NCBI GenBank assembly: GCA_017619675.1
Contig: JAFZRX010000009.1
Coordinates: forward strand, 1-64,000
Direction of reading: 5' to 3'
Source of the DNA: Bacteroidales bacterium
Lineage (GTDB): Bacteria > Bacteroidota > Bacteroidia > Bacteroidales > UBA932
DNA length: 64,000 nucleotides
Made by a program: the position numbers and the translations under genes. Below are positions 6,844 through 15,097 of this stretch, one piece after another (position 1 is the first letter of the stretch; the number at the start of each line of letters is the position of its first letter). The notes below the pieces were generated by a model that worked only from the letters and a program-made list of their open reading frames with translations, had not been told where the DNA came from and did no database searches.

Positions 6844-9264
6844 TTAGAAAATCTCCTCTACAGGCTCGCGATAGTCATCTATCTGGGGAGCGGGTGCGGC
6901 GTCTGCTTTCTGGCCGAAACGCTTCTTCTGGCCATCCGGCCTGCGCTCTCCGCCATCCGGCCTGCGCTCGCCTCTACCGCCGCGGTCGCCCCTTGGGCCC
7001 CTGCGGTCGTCGCGGTCTCCGCCGGGTCTGCGGTCTCCGCCCGGCCTGCGCTCGCCCGGCTTGCGGTCTCCGCCCGGACGCGGCCTGCGCTCAGGCTCCA
7101 CATATCCCTCCGGCTTCTCTGTGAGAGCCCTCATCGAGAGCCTCATCTTGCCGGTCTTGGCGTCGATCTCGAGGAGTTTCACGTCAACCTCCTGGCCTAC
7201 GCTCAGGACGTCCTCAACCTTTTCAGTCTTCTCCCATGCGATCTCGGAAACGTGCAGGAGGCCTTCCTTTCCGGGAAGGATCTCTATGAACGCGCCGAAC
7301 TCAAGGATGCTGACAACCTTTCCGTGGTATACCTGTCCAACTTCAGGAACGGCACAGATTCCCTTGATCCAGTCAAGGGCCTTCTGCATGGCCTCCTTGT
7401 CGTTGCTGGCAACGTCGACAACACCCTCGGTGCCTCCGCCAGGGAGCGGTTCCTCGGTGATGGTGATGACGGTACCGGTCTCCTTCTGGATCTTCTGGAT
7501 GGTCTCTCCACCCTTTCCGATGATCGCTCCGATGAACTCGGCAGCAACGCGGATCTGCTCGATGCGCGGAACGAACGGCTTGTAGTCCTCGCGGGGCTCG
7601 CTGATGGTCTTCATCATCTCGCCCATGATGTGGAGGCGGCCAAGGCGGGCCTGCTCCAGAGCCTTCTCCAAGACGTCGTATGAAAGGCCGTCAACCTTGA
7701 TGTCCATCTGGGTTGCGGTGATACCGTCCTTTGTTCCGGTAACCTTGAAGTCCATGTCTCCCAGGTGATCCTCGTCTCCAAGGATGTCGGTGAGGATGGC
7801 GTAACGGTCGTTGGGCTTGTCAGCGTCTGTGATAAGACCCATTGCAACACCTGCCACAGGCTTGGTGATCTTAACGCCAGCGTCCATGAGGGCGAGGCAG
7901 CCGCCGCATACGGAAGCCATTGAAGAAGAACCGTTTGACTCAAGTATATCTGAAACGATACGTACTGCGTACGGATTCTCCGGTGCCAGTGGAACTACCG
8001 GCTTGAGGGCGCGCAGGGCAAGGTTTCCGTGGCCGATCTCACGGCGTCCAACGCCCCTCTGGCTCTTGGCTTCGCCAGTAGCGAAAGGCGGGAAGTTGTA
8101 GTGGAGAACCAGCTGCTGGTCTTCCTGGATCAGGACCTCGTCGGTCTCTTTCATGTCCATCTTGGTTCCCAGGGTCACGGACGCCAGGGACTGGGTCTCG
8201 CCGCGGGTGAAGATGGCTGAGCCGTGTGCGCAGGGCAGATAGTCTACCTCGCACCAGATGGGCCTTACCTGGTCGCATACGCGTCCGTCAAGACGGATGC
8301 CTTCGTCCAGGATCATATTGCGCATTGCCTCTTTCTCTTCGTTGTGATAGTAGCGCTCTACCATCCAGAGTTTCTTTGCGTACTCTTCCTTCTCGGCCTC
8401 GTTGGCGGGCTCCGGGATGGTGGCTATGAATTCGTCCTTGATGGCGGTGAAGCCGTCCTCGCGCTCGTGCTTGGGCTTTGCGGACTTTGCAAGGGCGTAG
8501 CACTTGTCATAGCAGAAGTCGTGTACAGCCTTGCGGAGTTCCTCGTCTTCATCGTCGTGGGGATAGTCCCTCTTGACGTCGGTGCCAAGCTCCTTCATGA
8601 GCTCTTTCTGTACGCGGCAGTGCTTCTTTATCTCCTCGTGGGCGAACTTGATGGCTTCCAGCATGTCGTGCTCGGAAACTTCCTTCATCTCGCCCTCTAC
8701 CATCATGATGTTCTCTTCAGTGGCGGCTACCATGAGGTCGATGTCGGCCTTGGCCATCTCGCTGAAGTTAGGGTTGATGACGAACTTGCCGTCGATGCGG
8801 CATACGCGGACCTCTGAGATAGGACCGCCGAAAGGCAGGTCAGAGGTTGCCAGCGCGCAGGAGGCTGCGAGGCCTGCCAGGGCGTCCGGCTGGATGTCGT
8901 TCTCTGCGGAAATAAGGGTTACGTTCACAAATACCTCCAGGTGGAAGTCATCCGGCCACAGGGGACGGATAGGACGGTCTATGAGGCGGGAGATGAGGAT
9001 CTCGTAGTCTGAGCTCTTGCCCTCTCTCTTCATGAATCCGCCAGGGAAGCGTCCCGCTGAGTAGAATTTCTCTTTGTAATCTACGGTAAGGGGCATAAAA
9101 TCAGTTCCTTCCTTCACTTCCTTCGCAGCGCAAACCGTTGCAAGAAGCATTGTGCCCCCCATTTTAACGACAGCTGAACCGTCGGCCTGCTTGGCCAGTT
9201 TACCGGTCTCGATTTCAATCACGCGGCCATCCGCGAGTTCGATCTTCTTGTTGATAATGTTCAT
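6844..9264 (-). CDS. pnp: Polyribonucleotide nucleotidyltransferase (PNPase)
   Basis: 806 residues, longer than the usual 700-720. Order: RNase PH domain 1 (from residue 1), all-alpha linker, RNase PH domain 2 ([36 protein letters not shown]), KH domain ([19 protein letters not shown]) and S1 domain ([21 protein letters not shown]). The extra length is a tail at about 725-785 rich in Arg, Gly, Asp and Pro ([30 protein letters not shown]), followed by an acidic end. The enzyme degrades RNA 3' to 5' phosphorolytically and is the exoribonuclease core of degradosomes. It follows rpsO, as in many bacteria, but a terminator lies between them. Confidence 0.97.
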   Translation of the reverse strand: MNIINKKIELADGRVIEIETGKLAKQADGSAVVKMGGTMLLATVCAAKEVKEGTDFMPLTVDYKEKFYSAGRFPGGFMKREGKSSDYEILISRLIDRPIRPLWPDDFHLEVFVNVTLISAENDIQPDALAGLAASCALATSDLPFGGPISEVRVCRIDGKFVINPNFSEMAKADIDLMVAATEENIMMVEGEMKEVSEHDMLEAIKFAHEEIKKHCRVQKELMKELGTDVKRDYPHDDEDEELRKAVHDFCYDKCYALAKSAKPKHEREDGFTAIKDEFIATIPEPANEAEKEEYAKKLWMVERYYHNEEKEAMRNMILDEGIRLDGRVCDQVRPIWCEVDYLPCAHGSAIFTRGETQSLASVTLGTKMDMKETDEVLIQEDQQLVLHYNFPPFATGEAKSQRGVGRREIGHGNLALRALKPVVPLAPENPYAVRIVSDILESNGSSSMASVCGGCLALMDAGVKITKPVAGVAMGLITDADKPNDRYAILTDILGDEDHLGDMDFKVTGTKDGITATQMDIKVDGLSYDVLEKALEQARLGRLHIMGEMMKTISEPREDYKPFVPRIEQIRVAAEFIGAIIGKGGETIQKIQKETGTVITITEEPLPGGGTEGVVDVASNDKEAMQKALDWIKGICAVPEVGQVYHGKVVSILEFGAFIEILPGKEGLLHVSEIAWEKTEKVEDVLSVGQEVDVKLLEIDAKTGKMRLSMRALTEKPEGYVEPERRPRPGGDRKPGERRPGGDRRPGGDRDDRRGPRGDRGGRGERRPDGGERRPDGQKKRFGQKADAAPAPQIDDYREPVEEIF

Positions 9265-9325
9265 TATTGTTTTCCTTTACGTCTTTATATTCGTCTCGGC
9301 CCCACGGCCGGTCATTTTCTAAAAA

Positions 9326-9354
9326 AGGGATGGTCCCACCCGGGAACCATCCCT
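9326..9354 (-). terminator. Terminator between rpsO and pnp
   Basis: Stem AGGGATGGT (9326-9334) / ACCATCCCT (9346-9354) with an 11-base loop; the minus strand continues TTTTTTAG. It begins 17 bases after the rpsO stop. A smaller GGCC stem lies at about 9298-9311. pnp may be expressed by read-through. Confidence 0.8.
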
Positions 9355-9370
9355 ATCTTTTCCTATCTTC

Positions 9371-9646
9371 TTATCGGCGGAGGCCAAGCTCCTTGATGAT
9401 ATGTCTGTATCTCTCGATGTCAGTCTCCTGGAGATAATCCAGAATCTGGCGCCTTTTACCTACGAGACGGAGAAGGCTGCGGCGTGTTACAACGTCTTTC
9501 TTGTTCTTCTTCACGTGCTCTGTAAGGTGAGCGATACGGTAGGAAAATAGAGCAACTTGACTCTCTGGAGAGCCGGTGTCTTTATTGGACTTCCCGTACT
9601 TCGCGAAAATCTCTTGCTTCTTCTCAGGCATTAAATATTCAGCCAT
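9371..9646 (-). CDS. rpsO: 30S ribosomal protein S15
   Basis: 91 residues from ATG 9646 ([18 protein letters not shown]); a second ATG five codons in (MPEKKQ) is possible. The S15 core is clear: [50 protein letters not shown]15 binds 16S rRNA early in 30S assembly and in many bacteria represses its own translation. An in-frame upstream ATG at 9700 is rejected because a strong promoter (-7 box 9708-9715) puts the transcript start next to it. Followed by a terminator and pnp. Confidence 0.97.
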   Translation of the reverse strand: MAEYLMPEKKQEIFAKYGKSNKDTGSPESQVALFSYRIAHLTEHVKKNKKDVVTRRSLLRLVGKRRQILDYLQETDIERYRHIIKELGLRR

Positions 9647-9707
9647 CGTGCAAAAAATCTTAAGTGTTAATAATTTACCTTGCCTATCCCTTTGGGACAA
9701 AAGCGTG

Positions 9708-9738
9708 CAAAGTTAGACAAAATTCACGATAATCCAAA
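9708..9738 (-). promoter_or_regulatory. Promoter of rpsO
   Basis: Full Bacteroidetes-type promoter on the minus strand: -33 TTTG (9738-9735), 19 bases, -7 TAACTTTG (9715-9708). The transcript would start near 9701, leaving a leader of about 55 bases before ATG 9646. The upstream half lies inside the 3' end of the glycosyltransferase gene, so rpsO has its own promoter even though it follows the long dcw run. Confidence 0.8.
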
Positions 9739-10662
9739 TATTTTTCCAATGCCGTGTATTCCCAGCATCTTGGAAATGTGGCCAAGCTTGGTCTTGAGGA
9801 GTACGCCCCTGGATAACAGGATGTTCATCCTTTCCTTTGGGAACACGTCCATGAACTCTTTGCGGGGCAGGTCCCACGCATCCTGGAGGATGTCAGATTT
9901 CATCACCGTGAAGCGGGTCCGGTACTTGTCATACAGTCCCTTGCTCCGCATGAAGTCCTCCATGATGCTTACCTGTTCCGTACGCATCTCTATCCTGTTG
10001 GAAGATATCTTCCTGGAGGCCATGCCCTGGGGATTTCTGAAATAATAGTACAGTGGCTCGTCAAGGAAATATCTGGAACTGGCGTAATAAAGCAATTGGG
10101 TGGCAATGACATAGTCTTCCATGAAAGGATACCTGGGCCAGGTTATCTCGTTCTGGTATACGCTCCGTCTGAACAGTTTGTTCCAGAGGGTGGGCGTGCC
10201 GGGCCAGACTATCCAGTCTTCGTAGGCGTTGCGGATATATTGCTCCGGGCATTCGGGCTCACTGAGGCCTCCCTTTCCGTCGGCAATCCAATAATAGCAT
10301 TCCACCAGGTCATAACCGCCTTCCACGGCTTTCTCCCACAGCTTGCGGAGCATATCCCTGTCCATCCAGTCGTCAGAGTCAATCTGGTAGATGTAGTCTC
10401 CGGTGGAAGCCTCCCATCCCGTGCGCCTGACGGCGATCACGCCCTTGTTTACATCGTGCCGGATAACCTTGATGTTGTCTTTCAGGTGGGCATATTTCTC
10501 TTCCGCGATTATCCCAAGGAATATGTCATAGGCGGAATCCGGCGAACGGTCGTCCACAAATATGAATTCCACGTCGTCAAGGGTCTGCTCCAGCAGGCTC
10601 CTGACGCATCTTTCCGTGTATTTCTCCCCGTATATGGGGACTATGGCCGAAACCTTTGGCAT
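9724..10662 (-). CDS. GT2-family glycosyltransferase
   Basis: 312 residues. The GT-A fold of family 2 is evident: VSAIVPIYGEKYTERCVRSLLEQT, EFIFVDDRSPDSAYDI, and the metal-binding YQIDSDDWMDRDML (DxD-like). The C-terminal part contains GTPTLWNKLFRRSVY and YYYFRNPQG, as in surface polysaccharide or lipopolysaccharide transferases. No membrane segment. It starts 3 bases after the YgjP-like gene, at the end of the long dcw-derived operon, which would give it growth-linked expression. Acceptor and donor sugars cannot be predicted. Confidence 0.88.
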   Translation of the reverse strand: MPKVSAIVPIYGEKYTERCVRSLLEQTLDDVEFIFVDDRSPDSAYDIFLGIIAEEKYAHLKDNIKVIRHDVNKGVIAVRRTGWEASTGDYIYQIDSDDWMDRDMLRKLWEKAVEGGYDLVECYYWIADGKGGLSEPECPEQYIRNAYEDWIVWPGTPTLWNKLFRRSVYQNEITWPRYPFMEDYVIATQLLYYASSRYFLDEPLYYYFRNPQGMASRKISSNRIEMRTEQVSIMEDFMRSKGLYDKYRTRFTVMKSDILQDAWDLPRKEFMDVFPKERMNILLSRGVLLKTKLGHISKMLGIHGIGKIFGLS

Positions 10663-10665
10663 TGG

Positions 10666-11055
10666 TCAGATAAGTTTGTATTCCTTCAGCCGGCGCTGTT
10701 TCTCGCGGTGCCCCGGGCACACGCTTTCCAGCAGTGCGTGGAACTGAGGGGAGTGGTTGAGGTATTTCAGATGACACAGTTCGTGCAGCATCACATAATC
10801 CTGAAGGTCCTGCGGAACGCGCATCAGATTCAAGTTAAGGTTTATGTTGCCCTTGGAGGAACAGCTGCCCCAGTTGGAACTGTTGTGCTTGATCCTCAAG
10901 GTGTTATATTGAAAGCCGAAGCGATCGGCCAGTTCCTTCAGGCGCCCGGGGAGGTAGGCTTTCGCCTGCCGGCGAAGCTCTTCCACCAGGGCGGCGGTGG
11001 CGGCGTCCATCACCTTCTTTCGGCGGCGCGGCCGCCTGCGCACTATCCAAAGCAT
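10666..11055 (-). CDS. Short YgjP/DUF45-type metalloprotease-like protein
   Basis: 129 residues. The C-terminal metal site of the YgjP (DUF45, WLM-clan) family is present: VMLHELCHLKYLNHSPQFHALL, preceded by NTLRIKHNSSNWGSCSSKGNIN, which matches the family's TRWGSCS segment. Family members are normally about 220-240 residues; the N-terminal beta domain is missing and replaced by a basic stub (VRRRPRRRKKVMDAATAAL). The ATG at 11055 overlaps the end of truB by 13 bases; an internal ATG (MDAATAALVEE) is also possible. Function of the family is not established. Either a genuine short form or a decayed gene, though the metal ligands and frame are intact. Confidence 0.8.
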   Translation of the reverse strand: MLWIVRRRPRRRKKVMDAATAALVEELRRQAKAYLPGRLKELADRFGFQYNTLRIKHNSSNWGSCSSKGNINLNLNLMRVPQDLQDYVMLHELCHLKYLNHSPQFHALLESVCPGHREKQRRLKEYKLI

Positions 11056-11858
11056 TCCAACGCCTCCTCTATGCTCAGCGCTTCCTCCACCCTGAAGTCC
11101 CCGCAGCGCGTGCGCCGCAGGTTGTTCAGGAACGCCCCGCTGCCAAGGGCCTCGCCCCAGTCCCGCGCCAGAGCGCGGATGTAGGTGCCCTTGCTGCAGT
11201 CCACCAGTATCTCCGCGTTCACCAGACCCGGCTCCGCCGATATGTCCGTCACGTTTATCCGGGGATTTGGCCTGGACGATTCCATCACCCTCACCGGTTC
11301 CCCGAAGGAAACCAGCTCCAGGGCGCTGATGTTAATCTTCTGGCGGCTCAGCAGCTCCGCTGCGGAATGGTCGAACTCCCCGCCGCCGGCGGCCGCCAGC
11401 CTGTACGCGCGGCGCGCCATTTCATAGGCGCGCACGCCGTCCACGCTCTTGGCGCTGAACAGCGGCGCCACCTGCTCCTGCTCTCCCACGAAACCCTTCA
11501 GCATCTCCTCCACCGCCTCCCGCGTTACCCCGTCCACCGGGAAGCGCGCGTCAATGGCCTTCTCCCTGTCGTACGAAGGCGTGGTGGCGCCGAAGCTGAC
11601 GCCGGCCAGGTATTGCTTGGGGCTGCGCTGCAGCTCCTCCGCAAGCCTGGTGGCCTTGCCTATGCAAACCAGAAGAACCCCCGTTGCAAGGGGGTCCAGC
11701 GTGCCCGCGTGGCCAACCTTCAGGTTCTTCTTGCCGAAGTGCCTGCAGGCCGCGAACTTGACCTTCCGGATTACGTCCGCGGAGGTCCATCTATACGGTT
11801 TATCCACAGGGAGGATTATTCCCTGCGGATAAAGCTCGATGTCCCTTTCAAGTTTCAC
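11043..11858 (-). CDS. truB: tRNA pseudouridine(55) synthase TruB
   Basis: 271 residues. Begins with GTG at 11858, overlapping the TAG stop of rpiB by one base. The catalytic Asp is in KVGHAGTLDPLATGVLLVC; the substrate-binding YLAGVSFGATTPSYDREK and KGTYIRALARDWGEAL are as in TruB. It makes the universal pseudouridine in the T-loop of tRNAs. The C-terminal PUA domain is reduced, as in other short TruB forms. Part of the gltX-rpiB-truB run downstream of ftsZ. Confidence 0.96.
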   Translation of the reverse strand: MKLERDIELYPQGIILPVDKPYRWTSADVIRKVKFAACRHFGKKNLKVGHAGTLDPLATGVLLVCIGKATRLAEELQRSPKQYLAGVSFGATTPSYDREKAIDARFPVDGVTREAVEEMLKGFVGEQEQVAPLFSAKSVDGVRAYEMARRAYRLAAAGGGEFDHSAAELLSRQKINISALELVSFGEPVRVMESSRPNPRINVTDISAEPGLVNAEILVDCSKGTYIRALARDWGEALGSGAFLNNLRRTRCGDFRVEEALSIEEALECFG

Positions 11859-12292
11859 TATCTCTTTACCGGGATCTTGTCAATCCTGCGCTGATGCCTT
11901 CCGCCCGCGAACGGGGTCTCCAGCCAGGCCTTGACCATGATGCGGCACATTGTGAGCGTGGCGAAGCGCGCCGGCATCACCAGCACGTTTGCGTCATTGT
12001 GCTCCTTTACCAGTGTGGCCACTTCCTTGTTCCAGGCCAGTCCGGCGCGGATGCCCTTGTGATGGTTCAGGGTCATCGCCATGCCGTTTCCGGTACCGCA
12101 TATTGCTATGCCCCTCTCGACGATGCCTTTCTCCACAGCCCTCGCAAGAGGGTGGGCGAAGTCCGCGTAATCTACGCTGGCGGGGGAATCCGTCCCGTAG
12201 TCGATAACGTTATGGCCGCGGCGGGCCAGGTACTTGATCAGCTCGGACTTGTAGTCATATCCGGCGTGATCGCTGCAAATTCCTATTGTCAT
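11858..12292 (-). CDS. rpiB: Ribose-5-phosphate isomerase B
   Basis: 144 residues. RpiB/LacA fold: N-terminal MTIGICSDHAGYDYK with the phosphate-binding Asp-His, and catalytic Cys in IAICGTGNGMAMTLN; the HNDANVLVMPAR segment is also typical. Interconverts ribulose-5-phosphate and ribose-5-phosphate in the pentose phosphate pathway. Its ATG overlaps the TGA of gltX (ATGA) and its TAG overlaps the GTG of truB, so the three genes are translationally coupled. Confidence 0.96.
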   Translation of the reverse strand: MTIGICSDHAGYDYKSELIKYLARRGHNVIDYGTDSPASVDYADFAHPLARAVEKGIVERGIAICGTGNGMAMTLNHHKGIRAGLAWNKEVATLVKEHNDANVLVMPARFATLTMCRIMVKAWLETPFAGGRHQRRIDKIPVKR

Positions 12293-13851
12293 GCTCCCAG
12301 TGTATTAACAATGTTGTCTATCCTGCGTCCAAACTCTTCCTTTCCAATCAGCGTCACTATGTCCGCGATGCCCAGGCCGCTGGAGGCTCCCACCAGCGCC
12401 AGGCGCAGGCAGTTCATCACCTTGCCCATAGGCCACTCGTTGCCGCGGATGAACTCTTCCAGGGCCGTTTCCAGGGCCTCTTTCTCCCAAGGGCCGCTGT
12501 ATCCCTTTATAAATCCGGCGGCCTGCAGAGCCAGGGTGTAGTTCTCCAGCTTCCAGAACTTGGCGGCGTCCTTCTCATTGTATTCGGTGGGCGCCTTGAA
12601 CAGATACCATGCAATGTCCCAGAAATCGGCCACGAAGGTGGCCCTTTCCTTTGTCAGTGTCACAACCTTGAGCACATAGTCGTATGGGGCGTCTATTCCC
12701 TTGTCACGCAGTATGGGCATGAAGAGGTCCGTCAGTTCCCCATCAGTCTTCTTGCGCAGGTATTCCTTGTTGAACCATTTGGCCTTCTCCGGATTGAACT
12801 TGGCGCCGGCTTTCTGCACCTTTTCCATGGAGAATGCCTGTACCAGTTCGTCCAGGGTGAAGAGTTCACGGTCGTCACCCGGATTCCAACCCAGCATTGC
12901 CAGCATGTTCACGAAGGCCTCCGGGAAGTATCCGTCCTCGCGGTATCCGCGGGACTTCTCGCCGGTCTGGGGATTGGTCCATTCCAGAGGGAATACCGGG
13001 AATCCCAGCTTGTCGCCGTCCCTCTTGCTCAGCTTGCCGTTGCCCACGGGCTTGAGGAGGAGGGAGAGGTGTGCGAAGCGCGGCATGGTATCCTCCCATC
13101 CGAAAGCCTGGTACAGCAGGTAGTGCAGCGGCAGCGACGGCAGCCACTCCTCGCCGCGGATGACCTCGCTGATCTCCATCAGGTGGTCGTCCACGATGTT
13201 CGCCAGGTGGTATGTGGGCAGTTCGTCCGCCCTTTTCCAGAGCACCTTGTCGTCCAGGGTGTCGGTGTTCACCTCTATGTGGCCGCGGATCAGGTCGTCC
13301 ATCTTCACTATGGTGTTCTCAGGCATCTTGAAGCGGATGGTCCAGTCCGTGGTGTTCTCCAGCAGGTCCTGGACGTCCTCGGAGGAGAGGCTCAGGGAAT
13401 TGCGCATCCCCGGGCGCGTCTCGCGGTTGTAGATGAAGGTCTTTCCGTGCATCTCCTCCTGCGCCCTTGCGGACTCCAGCTGCTCCGGAGTGTCGAAGGC
13501 GTAGTACGCCGCGCCCTTGGCAACGAGCTCTTCGGCATATTTGCGGTATATGCCTTTGCGCTCGGACTGCCTGTACGGCGCGTGCGGATTCCTTTCGTCA
13601 GGGACCTGAACTATCTTTCCCGAAGCGTCCACGCCCTCGTCGGGGTAGATCCCGCACCAGCGCAGCGCCTCAATGATGTACTCTTCCGCGCCGGGCACGA
13701 AGCGGTGGGAGTCAGTGTCCTCTATACGGAGGATGAAGTCTCCGCCTTTCTGCTTGGCATACAGATAGTTATATAATGCGGTACGTACTCCTCCCATATG
13801 AAGGGGACCGGTAGGTGACGGAGCGAACCTTACTCTTGTGCGTCTTTCCAT
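12289..13851 (-). CDS. gltX: Glutamyl-tRNA synthetase
   Basis: 520 residues, a class I synthetase. HIGH-type motif at residues 11-21 (PSPTGPLHMGG), RIEDTD following, and the KMSKS-type loop in GNGKLSKRDGDKLG. The C-terminal alpha-helical anticodon-binding domain is complete. Charges tRNA-Glu; a tRNA-Glu gene lies at 55.1 kb. It starts 2 bases after the ftsZ stop, so it sits in the tail of the division operon. Confidence 0.97.
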   Translation of the reverse strand: MERRTRVRFAPSPTGPLHMGGVRTALYNYLYAKQKGGDFILRIEDTDSHRFVPGAEEYIIEALRWCGIYPDEGVDASGKIVQVPDERNPHAPYRQSERKGIYRKYAEELVAKGAAYYAFDTPEQLESARAQEEMHGKTFIYNRETRPGMRNSLSLSSEDVQDLLENTTDWTIRFKMPENTIVKMDDLIRGHIEVNTDTLDDKVLWKRADELPTYHLANIVDDHLMEISEVIRGEEWLPSLPLHYLLYQAFGWEDTMPRFAHLSLLLKPVGNGKLSKRDGDKLGFPVFPLEWTNPQTGEKSRGYREDGYFPEAFVNMLAMLGWNPGDDRELFTLDELVQAFSMEKVQKAGAKFNPEKAKWFNKEYLRKKTDGELTDLFMPILRDKGIDAPYDYVLKVVTLTKERATFVADFWDIAWYLFKAPTEYNEKDAAKFWKLENYTLALQAAGFIKGYSGPWEKEALETALEEFIRGNEWPMGKVMNCLRLALVGASSGLGIADIVTLIGKEEFGRRIDNIVNTLGA

Positions 13852-13853
13852 AA

Positions 13854-15095
13854 TCAGTCTTTTTTAGCCGCCCTGCGTATCGCCGGCTCGTTCTCCAGGA
13901 AACTCTTGTCTTCCCAGGGGTCGACGGCCAGGCATGGCTTCTTGTCAGGCGGGAATGCGAAGGTACGACAATTCTCCGTGGAATTGAAACCTATCTTGGA
14001 CCTGATGGGCAGAGGGGTGGGCTGGGCGTTGTTTCCCATCTGTGCGTCTTCCTTCAGGTATACGAAGTCCTTGTCCAGGAAAATGTAGTTACCAAGGTCC
14101 TCCGCCGGGCCTATGATGTCCACGAACTGAAGTCCGGTTACGATGGCGGTTATGGTAACCCTGTCCCCGAACGCCGGGTCGTCCTCATATATGAGGCCCT
14201 GCTTGAAACTGTTGGTGTTTCCCGTGTACTTGCGTATCTCGTCGCTGATCATCTGGTACTGGCTTCCCAAGATGCCCTGCTCGCTGCGCGGCGCGGTCAC
14301 GTTTATGAGTATGTTGCGCGCGGAAGTGAGGTCATACTCGTTCAGGAGCGGGGAATTGAAGGCCTCGCGTACGGCGTCCTCGATCCTGGTGGGACCTGTG
14401 CCGCTGCCGCTTCCCATGAGGGCGTAGCCGCTGTCCTTCATCATAACCTTGACGTCCCTGAAGTCCACGTTGATATATCCGGGCTTCTTGATGATCTCGA
14501 TTATGCCCCTGACCGCCGTGGCCAGCACCTCGTCAGACTTGGGAAAGGCTTCGTGGAGGAGCAGGTCGCCGTAATGGGTTATGATGTTCTGGTTCTTGAT
14601 TATAAGGAGGCTGTCCACGTTCTTCTCCATCTCGTGGATGCCGTCTATGGCGCGTGTGATGGTTTCGTTGCCCTGGTTGTCGAACGGGATGGTCACCACT
14701 CCCACGGTCAGAATGCCGCGGTCCTTGGCCATCTTGGCAATGATAGGGGCCGCACCGGTGCCGGTACCGCCGCCCATTCCCGCCGTGATGAACAGCATCT
14801 GGGTGCCGGTATCAAGCACCTTGCGCGCAATCTCGTCCTGGGATTCCAGGGCAGCGTTGCGGCCCTGGATGGGGTCCGTGCCCGCGCCAAGGCCGTCGTG
14901 GCCCAGCTGGATCTTCTCAGGCACGTCGCATCCGCGCAGGGCCTGCATGTCGGTGTTGCAGACTATGAAGCTGCAACCCTCCACGCCCTGCTTATACATA
15001 TAGTTGACGGCATTGCATCCGCCTCCGCCTACTCCCAATACCTTTATTATGTCATTGGAAGGGGCCCAATCTACTGGAAATACATCTGCTGTCAT
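13854..15095 (-). CDS. ftsZ: Cell division protein FtsZ
   Basis: 413 residues. Tubulin-like GTPase: GVGGGGCNAVNYM at the nucleotide site, tubulin signature GGGTGTG at 108-114, GRNAALES and the T7 loop region (NVDFRDVKVMM). The C-terminal variable linker is short, ending DPWEDKSFLENEPAIRRAAKKD, where the last part is the conserved peptide that binds FtsA. Polymerises into the Z-ring. Start 2 bases after the ftsA stop (gap 15096-15097). Confidence 0.98.
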   Translation of the reverse strand: MTADVFPVDWAPSNDIIKVLGVGGGGCNAVNYMYKQGVEGCSFIVCNTDMQALRGCDVPEKIQLGHDGLGAGTDPIQGRNAALESQDEIARKVLDTGTQMLFITAGMGGGTGTGAAPIIAKMAKDRGILTVGVVTIPFDNQGNETITRAIDGIHEMEKNVDSLLIIKNQNIITHYGDLLLHEAFPKSDEVLATAVRGIIEIIKKPGYINVDFRDVKVMMKDSGYALMGSGSGTGPTRIEDAVREAFNSPLLNEYDLTSARNILINVTAPRSEQGILGSQYQMISDEIRKYTGNTNSFKQGLIYEDDPAFGDRVTITAIVTGLQFVDIIGPAEDLGNYIFLDKDFVYLKEDAQMGNNAQPTPLPIRSKIGFNSTENCRTFAFPPDKKPCLAVDPWEDKSFLENEPAIRRAAKKD

Positions 15096-15097
15096 AA

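Noticed and set aside
10096-11184. 362-codon plus-strand open frame across GT2, ygjP-like and truB
   Set aside because: It crosses three real genes on the other strand and matches nothing.
12286-13776. 496-codon open frame on the plus strand opposite gltX
   Set aside because: It is the antisense shadow of a clear gltX gene; the product has no domain and the composition expected from reading GC-rich codons backwards.
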